Below are positions 1 through 13,928 of a stretch of DNA of 64,000 nt, piece after piece; position 1 is the stretch's first letter; every line of letters starts with the position of its first letter. Below the pieces are notes generated by a model. That model worked only from the letters and a program-made list of their open reading frames with translations, made no database searches and was not told where the DNA came from. This DNA is from Rhynchonema sp. JSB1_4 (taxonomy: Eukaryota; Nematoda; Chromadorea; Monhysterida; Xyalidae), in NCBI GenBank assembly GCA_030248065.1, contig JASAMV010005928.1:85788-149787 (forward strand), written 5' to 3'. Both the position numbers and the translations under genes were made by a program.

Positions 1-2351
1 GGTATGGTACATCAAGTCACCACACACCTATCGTACCCAATAAAATTCAGCATGCAAACCAAACATTATGTACAATCTATACAACTAAAACAGGAAGACG
101 TATGTGTGTGTGTGGCCCCCTCCCTCGGACGGGTCAATTTTCACGGGTAGCTTTGGGTATGCTAACGGGTCTTCGGGGGGGGGGGGGGGCGCTGTAGCCG
201 GGCAGTGCAAGAAAACAACAAGGACCATACCAGTGGGCGGTGGTCTCTGCGAGCAACGTGGCTGTTGTTGTTCTGAGCATTCAATTTCATCATCGTCTTT
301 GTTCTGCATCCATCTGGCCATCACCCGTCGCATGATCAGTCCATAGCACACACAGACGACAATCAATGGCAACCAGAACAGGCACATCACGCTGTAGCAC
401 TCGTACCACAGGCCCAAATGGTGCAATTCTGAAACATTAGGCAACATTTGATGACACCCTAACGTTCCTTTCAAAATGACAGCACTACATAGCTTTCATA
501 TACTATGTATATGTACCTACATACAGTACTGTGATCAAATGAACTCGTCAAATCACGTGTGCCATGTACTTCTATCGTGCTCATTTGGGGCTCATGTATT
601 ATTGCTTGATTTGACCACAGTAGTAGCCATTTCATAACGAACTTTCACTGAATGCCGTTGATGCATTCTTCCAGGCCGAAGCGACGAGCATGTGTGAACA
701 TTGATAGACGGGCTCGACATCGGCAGCCCGCTTCCTTACATGCGGGTCGATCTGTAAGGGAGTTTCATCGATGATTGGCACAATGAGGCCTTAAAAGACC
801 CGCATGAATGATTAACTGAAGGGAACTTACGACTAGTTTAGCGAGGAACAACTGCGGTGAGCTGACAGTGGCGGCCAGAATCCATGCGAATGTGACCATC
901 CATCGTGTACGTCGCGCACCATCGACCATACGCGCGTGATTGGGATCTGAAAACAGCTGATATTGAAAGACAGCACTACACAAGTTCGTGACAGCAGTGG
1001 ACGATGGGATATGCGTCGAATTAAACAGTGCGCGCGCATGCACCATGCTGGCATATTCGCGTATGGGTCGGAGCTTTATTACGTCAGGGTATGATTTTTG
1101 AAGCTATAGAGTAAATTCGACTGGAGTAAAAAAAAGTGTTCTGACCTGACGTATACAGCGGGACAACCTACATACCTATACAGGTCGAATTCGGGACCCT
1201 CTTAAAATCACAAAATATCCTCAACTGAAAACGAGGTTCTCGTGCGCGCGACTCCAGCAGAGGCATACCAAACTCCCCGACTCTCCAAGTCCAAACAGTA
1301 CCCTAAAATTAAAACATCAGCCAACCGATGACTGTAAACAATCGATTGAGCGCAATACAGACGATGACGTATGACGATACGCAGAATATGAACATGTCAC
1401 TAAAGCGCATCAGTCGACACATGACGTCACCACCACGGAAATGATAGGTCAACATCCAAACCAGATGGGTCGGAGCGTGGATCAGCACCTGATGACAGAC
1501 AAGAAATATTGGATAGTCTGCGTCAAATTAAACTATACGCCGGGCACTTTCTATATGAGTGCTTGTCCGCAGTGTGTCCTGCTTGTTCTTTACTATAGGC
1601 AGCCCAGGCCACACCCAAGTCAATATGGGGTCAAGCTGATTCCAAATTAGTGGGTGCGAAATAGTGGAGTACCCATATCGGCTCGAAATAATCCGCGTGA
1701 AACTTAGTGTGGCATACGCGTGCGTGTAAAATTTTATACAACTGAATTCAGTATCCAGGCCCACAATCGACGTACCATCAACAAATCGGCAGCGTTCAAA
1801 TGTCGTTTGAGCGTGTGCATACGATCGGTGACCGTTGGCACCTGACTCGCCAGAATCTGTTGCGCCACAACGTTCATTGGCGTGCCTGCAAGCTGTGGTG
1901 GATGGTGGCAAATTCTGGTGATTGGATCTATCCAGGTTGACTGATCGCCTCAATCGGATTGGATATGCAAGACCGATATTGGATGTGCTCGGTCTTACTC
2001 AGCTCAACAGGGTGGCATTAGGAACCACTACGGCGACCATTGTGATCATAATTTTTTTGTTTGACTATGGCAAGAGATGCAGTTGAGCAAAAAGTCTGCT
2101 ATACAGCTTGATAACGCACCGATCAGAATGGTGATGAAGAGAATGGTCAAATGAACGTAGTCGGACCAGTTGTAGTCGGTGAATAACGGGGTGTCAGGCA
2201 GTTGCTGGCGGGTTGTTTGGTCGGAGAGGCCTGTTGACAGCGGCATATTGTCGTGAGCAACGAGGCTAGAAATGTAGACACGGTGTTCCAGAATCATTAG
2301 CGGTGAAAATAGGAAATGACCGCCCAATAGTTGTGTGGCGAGCCTCGTCAT
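1..2351 (-). CDS. Peptide GPCR, GnRH/AKH/vasopressin-receptor-like, 3' end missing
   Basis: Rhodopsin-class seven-helix receptor for a neuropeptide, acting at the plasma membrane. Six exons join in phase: 2351(or 2246)-2120, 1885-1776, 1488-1326, 946-831, 751-649 and 428-231. Helix 1 crosses the first junction (ITILIGTPMNVVA). Helix 2 ends exon 2 (NAADLLM). Exon 3 holds the extracellular-loop-1 cysteine and helix 3 (DVMCRL...SSYVIVCIA). Exon 4 holds helix 4 (WMVTFAWILAATVSSPQLF). Exon 5 has the loop-2 cysteine (YQCSHM) and exon 6 has helix 5 (PLIVVCVCYGLIMRRV). Helices 6-7 would lie left of the window. The start is uncertain: Met at 2351 or 2246. The usual DRY motif at the end of helix 3 reads NRL. 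The family call rests on helix 3-5 motifs; the ligand cannot be told. Confidence 0.8.
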
Positions 2352-2438
2352 GCCTTGTTGTGTCTACAGCAAGCCTACATTAGCTTGGTTGCCAATCAAC
2401 CGGTTTAATGAGTAAACAGTGTCCAGTCAATGGGTGAT

Positions 2439-2650
2439 ATTTTCGAAACGGTGTAAAGGTCAGTTGGGTGTAAAGGTCGGTGGAAAGCTCGGTTGACAGC
2501 TCAGTGTGATAGACCTCGGTGTAAACTTGAAACATTCCACGTTAATAACAGGCAATGTTTCACGTTTACACCGAGCTACGCCGACCGAGCTTTCGACCGA
2601 ACTTTACACCGACCTTTACGCCCAACTGACCTTTACACCGTTTCGAAAAT
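2439..2650. repeat. Foldback element, copy 1
   Basis: An inverted repeat opens with ATTTTCGAAACGGTGTAAAG and closes with its complement. The arms carry several short GTGTAAAGGTCGGT-like units. A related copy lies at 10991-11178. It sits just upstream of the GPCR gene. It looks like a small non-autonomous foldback or MITE-type element; no coding capacity is seen. Confidence 0.75.
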
Positions 2651-2699
2651 TCCACGCAATGCTGGGTTCCTGTGACTACAAGGAAGTAACCCGACAATC

Positions 2700-4590
2700 A
2701 ACAATATATTGGTAGTTAAAGCACTCACTGAGAATAATTTTCAAGCATTTACACCCATCCTCATGCGAAAATGATAGACGAAACGCCCGTGTCTGGCCAA
2801 TGAACTCACTCGAGATGCTCTTGAAGCATGTTGACCGAACAACACAGCAGCAGTCAAGTACAGTCAGCAGCAGGTGAAAGGCATTGCGTGCCACGCTGTG
2901 GGCCATAGGCTGCTTGCCACAGCTTATGACGGCAAAAAAACTGAGACTTTATTGGTATGGCAGCTAAAACAAACTGAGCCATGATTGACACTACACCTAA
3001 TGTTGCCGGAAGGCTGACAGGGTAAGTTATGACGCACTATTTTTTGAACGGAAATTAAACAAGAAAACAAAATTGTTGGACGGTGCGCGGATCTTAGTAT
3101 GGCCTGGGTCCGACCATATCTTCCTCATGGTTCTGTTTCTGTTGAACAAGTTGCAAACAAACTACATATTATGTGGTTGCAAATGTGCTGCATCTTCGTC
3201 ATGTATGAGAACGTACTGAAGTGCACCGTATTTGTTTCGCGCACTCTGGAAAACAATTTCCGCTGGGGTTTTGATGTTAAAAAGGCATGGGGTCTCACTC
3301 CCAGGCATGCTTTACCAGTAGAATTGTTCGACGATATCGGTGACCTATACGTAGTTACAAGTCTATTTTGTTCCTGTTTACCATACAGGAAGGAAAGCGG
3401 ACCAAGGCATCAAGTTTCATATACATACATATGTATTGTGTGTGAGTGGCTAAACTCATTGCGTTTATGCGCATCGCGCATGCACGTAAAATTTTGTCCA
3501 ATATTTTATTTTATCTGTTTTTTTTCGCGTCTTTCACAAGTTTATTTCTTGGACCATGCGCGCACTTTGAAAACATGAGAATTTTCACACAAGCGTTCAA
3601 ATGAAAATGCATTCTGCGTCGCGTGGGGATGAGTTTCTGGACACCTGCTTGTGCAGACCAGGCTTCCTAAAGTGACATGAATGGGAATCGGTACCCACAT
3701 TTTCGTTCATTGTGAAATATCCATAGAGCACCAGATAACGCTTAATGGCAGATCAGGGATCAAACTAATGTTGGCAACCACAAATTAAGAGTTTTTGGCG
3801 TGAAACATTAAAGGGTGCCCTATAAAAACAGCAAAAGCAAGAGAAATCGAACAAACAGTCTACTAACCTTTTTGGCCTTCTCTCGGGCAAATCGCGCTTT
3901 ATCGCTATTTATTATGACCAACAGCACGTGGGACCAACTGATAGCGTTGATTACATTGTTATTGGGGCCAGAGCACTTAGCACACGCACTGTGCATGCGT
4001 TTGAGATGAGAAAGCTTACCTATCAAGACAAATCGGCCACCCTGTTTGAGCGTCGGGCATACAATCCTTATGATGATGATAGTTTCCGACGCTGTAATTA
4101 AAAATACAGCTGTGTGGTCCACATATGAGCTACATCAGGGTCCATCGAACGACTAAGTCGGGCATTCGTAGTTCGAGAGTATCGTTCAAATCCATACAGC
4201 CAGACGTGTTAGGATGGGATCTCACCGAATAAAGTGTTCAGTGACTTTTGAACGCTTACAGTAATATACTTAGCTTATTGTTTGATAGATGAATACATAC
4301 CCGACAAACTTGACTTAGCCTGATGCTAGTGGCTGTTAAAGGTTTCACATGCACAAGTTAAGTCAAATACCCTGCTTTTGGACTTACAGTCAACGCGTGT
4401 GGCGCCTTGGCAATTATCTGACGCTTTCACAACTTGCTCAACTGGCGATAATGTAAATAATAAGCTTGGCGAAAGGTTGTCGTCATTATGTTTTCATCAT
4501 ATCGGGAGTAGATACGTCTGAAGTCATGCCCAACTACAGGTAAAGTTTAACGTGGCTGGACGTCTGTGCACTGTCAGAGGGTTTCAAGAC
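2700..4590. other. Stretch with no recognisable gene
   Basis: Open frames here (for example 3099-3578 on + and 4122-3820 on -) have no family motif I recognise. One exon-like piece on the minus strand near 4095-4020 has a TTACAG acceptor and a GTAAGC donor, but no partner exon was found. I would not call a gene here. Confidence 0.4.
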
Positions 4591-4598
4591 GCTGGGTT

Positions 4599-6266
4599 GC
4601 TTAAAGGGCTCGGGACACAACCGAAGGAAGGGCAGCAGAGCGCAGTGTTATACATCGTTGGAAAGCACTCTGACACCATATGTCACGCACAAATGTTAAG
4701 CTCCTTAGAGATTCGCTATCTCTTGGTAGAGCGACTGTTCGTTCCGGAAAAAAGTGAATTTTTTCACAAATTGAAACAACCGGTGCAGAAACCCCAAATG
4801 AGTTGAAAGTCAAGTAACACGTGGATAGGATTACAACAGCTTCTGGATAACTTATCGTGACAACTTCAGTCGCTCAAACCATTGCTTCACTCGGTGAGGG
4901 TGCGAAATGTTCCAAAAATCGGCCACATTTTTCGAACACACAAGTTTGTCTCTAAATTTTGAGGCCGCGCTTTGTGTTGCAGAAATGAAAATGCAATAGA
5001 AAAATAGAGCACTTTCGAAAGTACCAGAAAATAAGGTTTTTAAATTTGGAAGCACTTAGATAGCTGCGTGACAGGCCGAAAGAGACCTAAAAATTGCCAC
5101 TAAACTACATAGTTGCATTAATTGACGGAAATGTGATGTAAATAAGCAACGTATTGCATTGCATTGGAAACGAGAAAGTCAGATAAGCGCGCAGTCTAAC
5201 AATCTAGACGAGTTTCAAGACGTCAAACCCCATGGTCCGGCTGCTGCAACCATGCCTTCCTGAATAAGATATTTGGCTATAAGTCTTTGCCGTTAAAGAT
5301 TATTGCACATTTGATGGCATCAAACGATGTAGCTTTAACGTAGCTATCGAACGATATATAACATGTCCATACTATCACTTACGATGGACAAGAAACGGTC
5401 AAAATTCCGAAATCGCACACGGTGACGTGACGGTTCATTCCAGAATCGTCAAAAAAGCAATTTTTTAACCTCTGCTCTTAAGCGTAAGCATTTATTGGGG
5501 CTTGTTATATATCATTCGAAAGCTACTCCCGAGATACATTGTTTGGTGCTGTCACATTTACAATAGCTATTAACCATAAGCATTTATAGCTGAATATCAT
5601 ATTCAGGTTAGCATGGCTGCCCCGAGAGATCTGCAAACCTTGGGGTCTTCGGACCTTGATAGATTGTTAAACCAGGCGTTTCTCTCATGTTTTTGTTTCG
5701 AATCCGATACAATCTGTGGTTTTTATGTGTCACAATTCTGGCGATGAATGTAACCACCTAATTTAGCGGCAATTTAATGGATTTTTAGGCCTGTCACGGA
5801 GCTAGCCAGGAGTTAAAAAATTTAAAAACCTTATTTTCTGGTACTTTCGACGACGCTCTATTTGCTCATTGCATTCTTATTTCCGCAGCGCTAAGCATGG
5901 CCTCAAAATTTAGGGACAAACATATGTTCTCGAAAAATAAGGCCGATTTTTGGAACGGTTCGCACCGTCACCGTGTGAAGCAATGCTTTGAGCGACTGAA
6001 GTTGTGATGGTAAGCTATTCAGAGGCTGTTGTAATACTATCCACGTGTTAGTTGACCTTCAACTCATTTGGGGTTTCTGCACCGGTCGTTCCAATTTGTG
6101 CAAAAATTCACTTTTTTCTGGAACGAAAAGTCGCCCTACCAAGAGATAGCGAATCTCCAAGGGGCTTAAAATTTGTGCGTGACATAGGCTGTCGGAATGC
6201 TTTCCAACGGTATGTTACAATATGTCCTGCTACCCTTCCTTCGGTTATGTCCCGAGCCCTTTAAGC
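4599..6266. repeat. 1.7 kb near-complete palindrome (foldback element)
   Basis: The left half (from GCTTAAAGGGCTCGGGAC at 4599) reappears as the reverse complement ending at 6266. The match can be followed almost to a centre near 5.42 kb. The arms have diverged, roughly 70-80% alike by eye. Mirrored 70-residue frames at 4813-4601 (-) and 6052-6264 (+) are translations of the same repeat and are not treated as genes. The unit could be an old foldback transposon or an inverted duplication. Confidence 0.85.
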
Positions 6267-6403
6267 AGCTTCATCATAACATATTCGGTGGATCCTCACA
6301 AATGCATGGAATTCACAGCATCACAAAGCAAAACTTTAGGTCGTTAACTATCTCAGTTATGTAGGTACGTCCCGCAATATGCTTCAAAATTCTTAGGACG
6401 CTA

Positions 6404-8794
<2,391 letters not shown>

Positions 8795-9406
8795 GCTGCC
8801 AAAAATTTCAAGCTCTACTTTCGGTTGCAATATTTCTTTCGGCGCTCCCGCCAAATGTGCTAGTAGCCGCACGTTTCTTTGTCACTGGAAAAAATTTGAC
8901 ACATTAGCCAGTTAAAAATTCGTTTTGTCGTCCCAGTTAATGTTTGCTTCAGTGGTTTCCATTCCATGGCGCCTTTGTGTTGTTAGCCGAACTACTAGCA
9001 AACGGAAGTTTTTCATATGTGGCAGGTGCGGTTGCCAACTGTCTTTGTACGCTAGCCACCTCAAGCGAACTCCAAATTTGATGCCCGCGAGCAATGTTCG
9101 AACGAGATCCCTTATCGTGATCGAGACCAGCAGAAACTTCGAGATGCGAGACAAGACAATTCATACGTTACCGTACCTTGTTGTGGTTTGGGAAATAAGG
9201 AAGAAACAAGTTGATATTCAGCATAAACGGACTGAAAACCACACAAAGAGCAGGAATGTACAAAAAAATTGGTCGTACATGTAATATTTGTCCAAGTAAA
9301 CACCGAGAAATCATCAAAAACCCGAAACTGAAATCAAGACACAGTCCAAAAATACAAAACGTTGGAAAATAAGTTCTGGTCTCCAAATTGTGTACTGTAT
9401 TTTCAC
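8795..9406. other. Stretch with no recognisable gene
   Basis: Overlapping frames occur on both strands (for example 8925-9284 +), but none shows a family motif or matched splice sites. It may be spacer between the methyltransferase start and the lectin/PAN 3' end, both on the minus strand. Confidence 0.4.
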
Positions 9407-10580
9407 TCAGTAATCTCTGATGTAGAACGCATATCCAGTGGCGGTCTCATACAACGTCGAGTTGTCATTTTCATAGATCATAGCCAAGCGACAATCTTGC
9501 GTCAAACGGTTGTAACTGGAAGATACATATAGTTGGCTGAGTGAAGTTCACACAACATAAAGTTCACATGGAACATCAACGCTCTTGAAGTTGTGACGGC
9601 GTGCTCGGGGGGTTACAACAATACAGCTGCGAACGTTTTACCAACGGATAGAGGTAAAAAGTTGCTAATTTCTGCTGCGTAAAAGTTGTTCCGCTGCGCA
9701 TGATAGAACTTTCCCGGCGATCGACATAAAGGCAACAAGTATGTATATGAAAAAAGGAAAGCCGGCAGTTTACACGTTGATGCCCATAGATTTATCCGCA
9801 GGGCAAAAGGTTGACCGGGCTGTTTAATTTTCCATTTCTTCGTTTACTTTGCATAATATACCTTTTACTCTGCCACTTACGCGACACTGGCGCAGACCCA
9901 GTTGCGAATGCACGCCTCCACACATTTGAGTGGGTGTGTGGCAATGAAGCTGTTAATGACTGCCGCGTTCACCACACGCTTGTTGTTCATCGATGGCAGT
10001 TGTTTGAAGGTTTGCTCGATTGGACCTGTGTGTTGAGCGGGGCAATAGCATATTATGTACGGACTGGTCAAACTCAGGACCGCACAGTATCCATTTCCGC
10101 GCAAGCTGCGGCGCGCAATGCGTGTTTCGCAAGTATAATTTCTTTTCATGGTACTTGTGGGAATCAACCGTCAGAATGGTCAAGTATGGATCCGATACCT
10201 GGTTAGTATACACACATAAATTACAAACACACTAACGATATTCACAAAATGCCCACAAGGTGTTAGTACAATAGTCGTCCCTCAACCCAGCCACCCCGCC
10301 GTTTGTTCGCATCACCCCGCAGTCCGCTCCAATTAAAAGCGGTGCGGTCGGGAACCAGTGCTCCTCCCAGCCTGAAAACATGTTAGCATGAGTAGGTAGC
10401 CCTCGGGGGTGGGGGGTCCATGCAGAATACTCGGCCACCTTGACTCCTCAATGGCATTGGTCCATAGACTTGTGAGTTGTACTCGTAGTACCAGCCATCA
10501 TCCGAGCCAGCCGTGGGCCAGGCGCTCACCGACGTGGTCAGACGTTTGTGCGCAGTCCAGACTATGCCCGATGGATGACC
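9407..10580 (-). CDS. C-type lectin domain plus PAN/apple-like domain protein, 5' end unresolved
   Basis: Four exons join in phase: 10580-10439, 10371-10237, 10025-9881 and 9515-9407 (stop). The first two give the C-terminal part of a C-type lectin fold (DDGWYYEYNSQVYGP, GWEEHWFP, ADCGVM, then TLWAFCEY). The last two give a PAN/apple-like module (KCVEACIRNWVCASVAYN...QDCRLAMIYEN) ending in YAFYIRDY. Such proteins are usually secreted or surface-bound and bind glycans. An exon further 5' with CCTDRRQKLVEM near 10650-10605 probably belongs, but its donor is out of phase with the next exon, so the N-terminus and signal peptide are not defined. The loop residues for calcium binding (EPN/QPD) were not found. 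Confidence 0.75.
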
Positions 10581-10990
10581 CTGAGTGAGATATGGTATGA
10601 ATTTGCCTTTCAGTTACCCATTTCGACCAGCTTTTGCCGACGGTCGGTGCAACAGGCCATCGTCAGCGCGAAAAACGTACCACACAGACGGCCACGTGAC
10701 CAATTAGAAGAACCTCATTCAAGTAAAGTACTGACCATCCATTCATATCAAAACGGCACCGAAGCTGCACTTTATCGGTGTCCGGTGTGCCTCAGCATAC
10801 GCGATATCGGTCTTTGGCCTGCAACCGACTGTGACCGGTTTTTGGGCGCTCGATTTGGTTGTGTGAACAGCGAGCGCGGTAGACACACAAGCCAGAAAAG
10901 TGACCGAAAGTGCAGTTTTGGCGCCGCTTTGATATGAATGAGTAGTCAGTATAGGGTATGGGATATTTGGCACATGGCAGCAAGGCTAGA

Positions 10991-11178
10991 GTTTTCGAAA
11001 CGGTCTAAACGAGAGTTCGGTGTAAAGGTTGGTGTGTACGATCGGTCAAAAGCGAGGTGTGAATGAGCACGGTGTAAACATGAATCATTCCTTGTTAACA
11101 ACAGGCAACATTTCATGTTTACATCGAGCTACGCGACCGAGCTTTACACCCAATTCCTGTTCACACGGTTTCGAAAAT
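10991..11178. repeat. Foldback element, copy 2
   Basis: This is related to the element at 2439-2650. It has the same TTTTCGAAACGG ends in inverted orientation, and the same inner core around TTAACAACAGGCAACATTTCA. It is shorter and more diverged. Confidence 0.7.
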
Positions 11179-11199
11179 TCTAACCCAAGTTTAGACATT

Positions 11200-12340
11200 T
11201 TTGTGGTGAAATCGGGCGACCAGCCGCTTCAAAAAAATCAAGTATTTAACGCCAAACTGTACGCACAGCAGCGGTCCAGGCGGCCTCGATCAGAACGCCA
11301 AGTTCAACTGAATTCACTATTGCAAGATGTCCATTGGGTAGAGCATCGCACACGCCTGCGAGGACAAAAGCGCACAAATCTGTTACGCAAATCGTAGCGA
11401 CCGTAGTACACTACCCAGATGTGAGCAAGGTAGTCGGCTAGGTTGGTCCTTAGGTTCGGCAAGTGTGAGACTGTCTTTGACACAGCGCTGGCAGTCTCGA
11501 GAATACGGTTCTACGACTTTAAATGATAGGTTTTTTAAAGCCAGCATTTTTTTTACCAAATCGTTGCGAGTAAGCAATGCCAACGCAGGCAAACGCAAAG
11601 CAGCGACCGCGGTACATCAGAGGCACCCGATTGAGGCCACCTTGCGGCGGAATGCTCAGACAGTCGCCGGCAAAATCTGGTAATTTTTGTGGTTTCGATT
11701 GAATTTGTTTCTTGACACGTTTTTGAGTCAACAAGACTGATTTGTTGTGTTTTTAGGTTTAGGAGGTTTTCGTGAGATAAGGCTTCAAAAGGAAAGCTAC
11801 ATACATACGCAGTGCTAAGCGTATCCCAAGGACAAAACCGAAACGCAGTATTTCCAACCTGTTGCTTTTATTGTGATGGGAAGGCACAACACCAACTCTA
11901 TCACAAGGAGGGAAAGCTGATTGTGAACCTTGCACTTTAGCATTTTTCAATAGGTACAGTACTTCACCCAAGCTCTTCGACGAGGACGTGGACTTCTATC
12001 CTTGATATTGAGTATACAATCAGAAATACATAATGGCAAATTGCAGCTGGTCCAAGGTACCCTATACGGGCAAGTCGGCAAACGCAATAAACAGCGCACA
12101 ATACAATGATTATCGAAGCTGCCCGTGTTGCATGTGGAATTGTTTACTTGGTTACCATCGTCCATCTGTTGATTGATTACCTTGATGTACATTTACTTTG
12201 TTCTGTTGGGCGCATAATCTGGACTACGACCTGACATATAACCAAACATAGAAGCGCACGAGGCACCAGAAACAAATCAGCCGCAAAAAAACGAACGAAT
12301 TTTGCTGAACATGTACCGTTAACGGCACAGGGACAAGTTC
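11200..12340. other. Stretch with no recognisable gene
   Basis: Short frames on both strands overlap, and none carries recognisable motifs. No repeat structure stands out. Confidence 0.35.
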
Positions 12341-12507
12341 TCCAAAGCCAGTGCGGACTTAGATTGAATTCGGAAACCGGAAATATTTCCGGAAAACGCA
12401 TTATTTTTGCCTGTAAATTTCTGCGTTTTCCGGAAATATTTCCGGAGTCCGGAAATGTTTCGTTTTTTTGTATGCAAATTATTTCCGGTTTCCGGATTCC
12501 GGATTTA

Positions 12508-12872
12508 GGGCGGACTTAGGTTGAACACGGAACACGGAACACGGAAATAATTTACATACAAACCAGTTTCATGGATTTCCGTGTCACGGAAATATTTCCG
12601 TGCACGGAAATATTTCCGTGTTCCGTGTTCCGTGACAAAATTTTTAAAATCACGGAACACGGAAATATTTCCGTGTTCCGTTCATTTGTATGAAAATCAC
12701 GGAACACGGAAAATTTCCGTGTTCCGTGATTTTCAAAATTATCACGAACAACGGAAATATTTCCGTGCACGGAAATATTTCCGTGTTCCGTGATTTTCAA
12801 AATTTTATCACGGAACACGGAACACGGAAATATTTCCGTGTTCCGTGTTCCGTGTTCAACCTAAGTCCGCCC
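12508..12872. mobile_element. MITE with TTA target duplication and CGGAAATATTTCCG palindromes
   Basis: The 365-bp element starts GGGCGGACTTAGGTTGAACA and ends with the exact complement, flanked by TTA on both sides. The inside is a chain of palindromic CACGGAAATATTTCCGTG units. A more diverged relative abuts it at about 12345-12507 (GCGGACTTAGATTGAATTCGG start). One end of another copy is at 43569-43618. TTA duplication and GGG-starting ends fit the PIF/Harbinger superfamily. There is no transposase. Confidence 0.8.
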
Positions 12873-13390
12873 TTAACCTAAAGTTTGTCCTTAAATTTTA
12901 TAAACTCAACAGCCACGTGTAAAGTACATGGAATTGGATTGCGTACGCCCTCCACCTCGGTGCGTAAATTCTCTTTTACACCACAAAATGTGCGTGCATT
13001 GAACAATGCTGCCGTTCATTCCCATTGCACGCAAGCGTTTTCGAGAATTCCACCCAATAAATGCACATGCGACCAATTGATCATTCTTCTGATTTTATGG
13101 TTGCGTCAAGTGAGCCTTTGTTTTCTCGTTTCTGTCCACCTTTGTATGTCCTTAATGTCCGTGGGCTTTGAAGCAAAACATCAAATCGGATGACACAATG
13201 CCCTTTTGTTTGTATTTCATGGATTGCAAAAAATACAGTAGGACCGATTGACATGGCAGCTCAGAAAGAGCAGCGCGGTTGTGAACGACCGGAATCATGA
13301 ATGATGGGCGACCGGTTGTCGTAAAAAGTTCTTCTCTATGATGGTTTGTGATCGGTTGCATTCCTTTTCTCAGATGAATGGTGCACCAAG

Positions 13391-13448
13391 CACAGGAAAA
13401 TTGTGTTAAGGAGTTGTGAGTCACAACTCCTTAACACAATTTTCTGTG
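13391..13448. repeat. Short near-perfect hairpin
   Basis: Arms of about 28 bp around GTGTTAAGGAGTTGTGA face each other across one base, with a single-base bulge near the outer end. It could form a strong cruciform or RNA hairpin. No gene context explains it. Confidence 0.7.
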
Positions 13449-13928
13449 AGCGTCCAAAAAATCTCGGATACCTGGACACTCGACACGACGTAAAGAAGAC
13501 GAGGCAAAATTGGTGTGATGACTCATGTCAGGTTTTTTTGTGTACGCAATGTCATAGTATGTATTTGTGGCACTAATGCGTGTGTTCGGCATACACTATA
13601 CACTGCACAGTGACGTTGTTATTTTCCTATTCCCAAGGTCTAAGCACCTGTTGGAGGTGCTTTATATTCAAAGTCAACATGGGGCTGTGTTGCCGTCTGT
13701 ATAAAATGTTATGAAACGCATTATTTTGTTTGCTGATTGTGTGCATGTGCGGCTTTTATCATAGCGCACACAGGCACAACATTCAGTACTGCTTTTATTC
13801 AAAAAAAGAAAAAATGGTTTGTCTGTGCGGAACTTCACTTGGTTCGGCAAATAAAGGTAAAAAATAATGGCGAAATTCAATTGCCAGATAAAGAATATTA
13901 TTTATTCACACAGATTCAAAATAGCAAA

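Noticed and set aside
4601..6264. Pair of 70-residue proteins on opposite strands
   Set aside because: They are the two arms of the 1.7 kb palindrome; no motif, and the frame is short and not extended.
10548..10937. 129-residue + strand frame opposite the lectin/PAN gene
   Set aside because: It overlaps the minus-strand lectin exon and has no motif; treated as a shadow frame.
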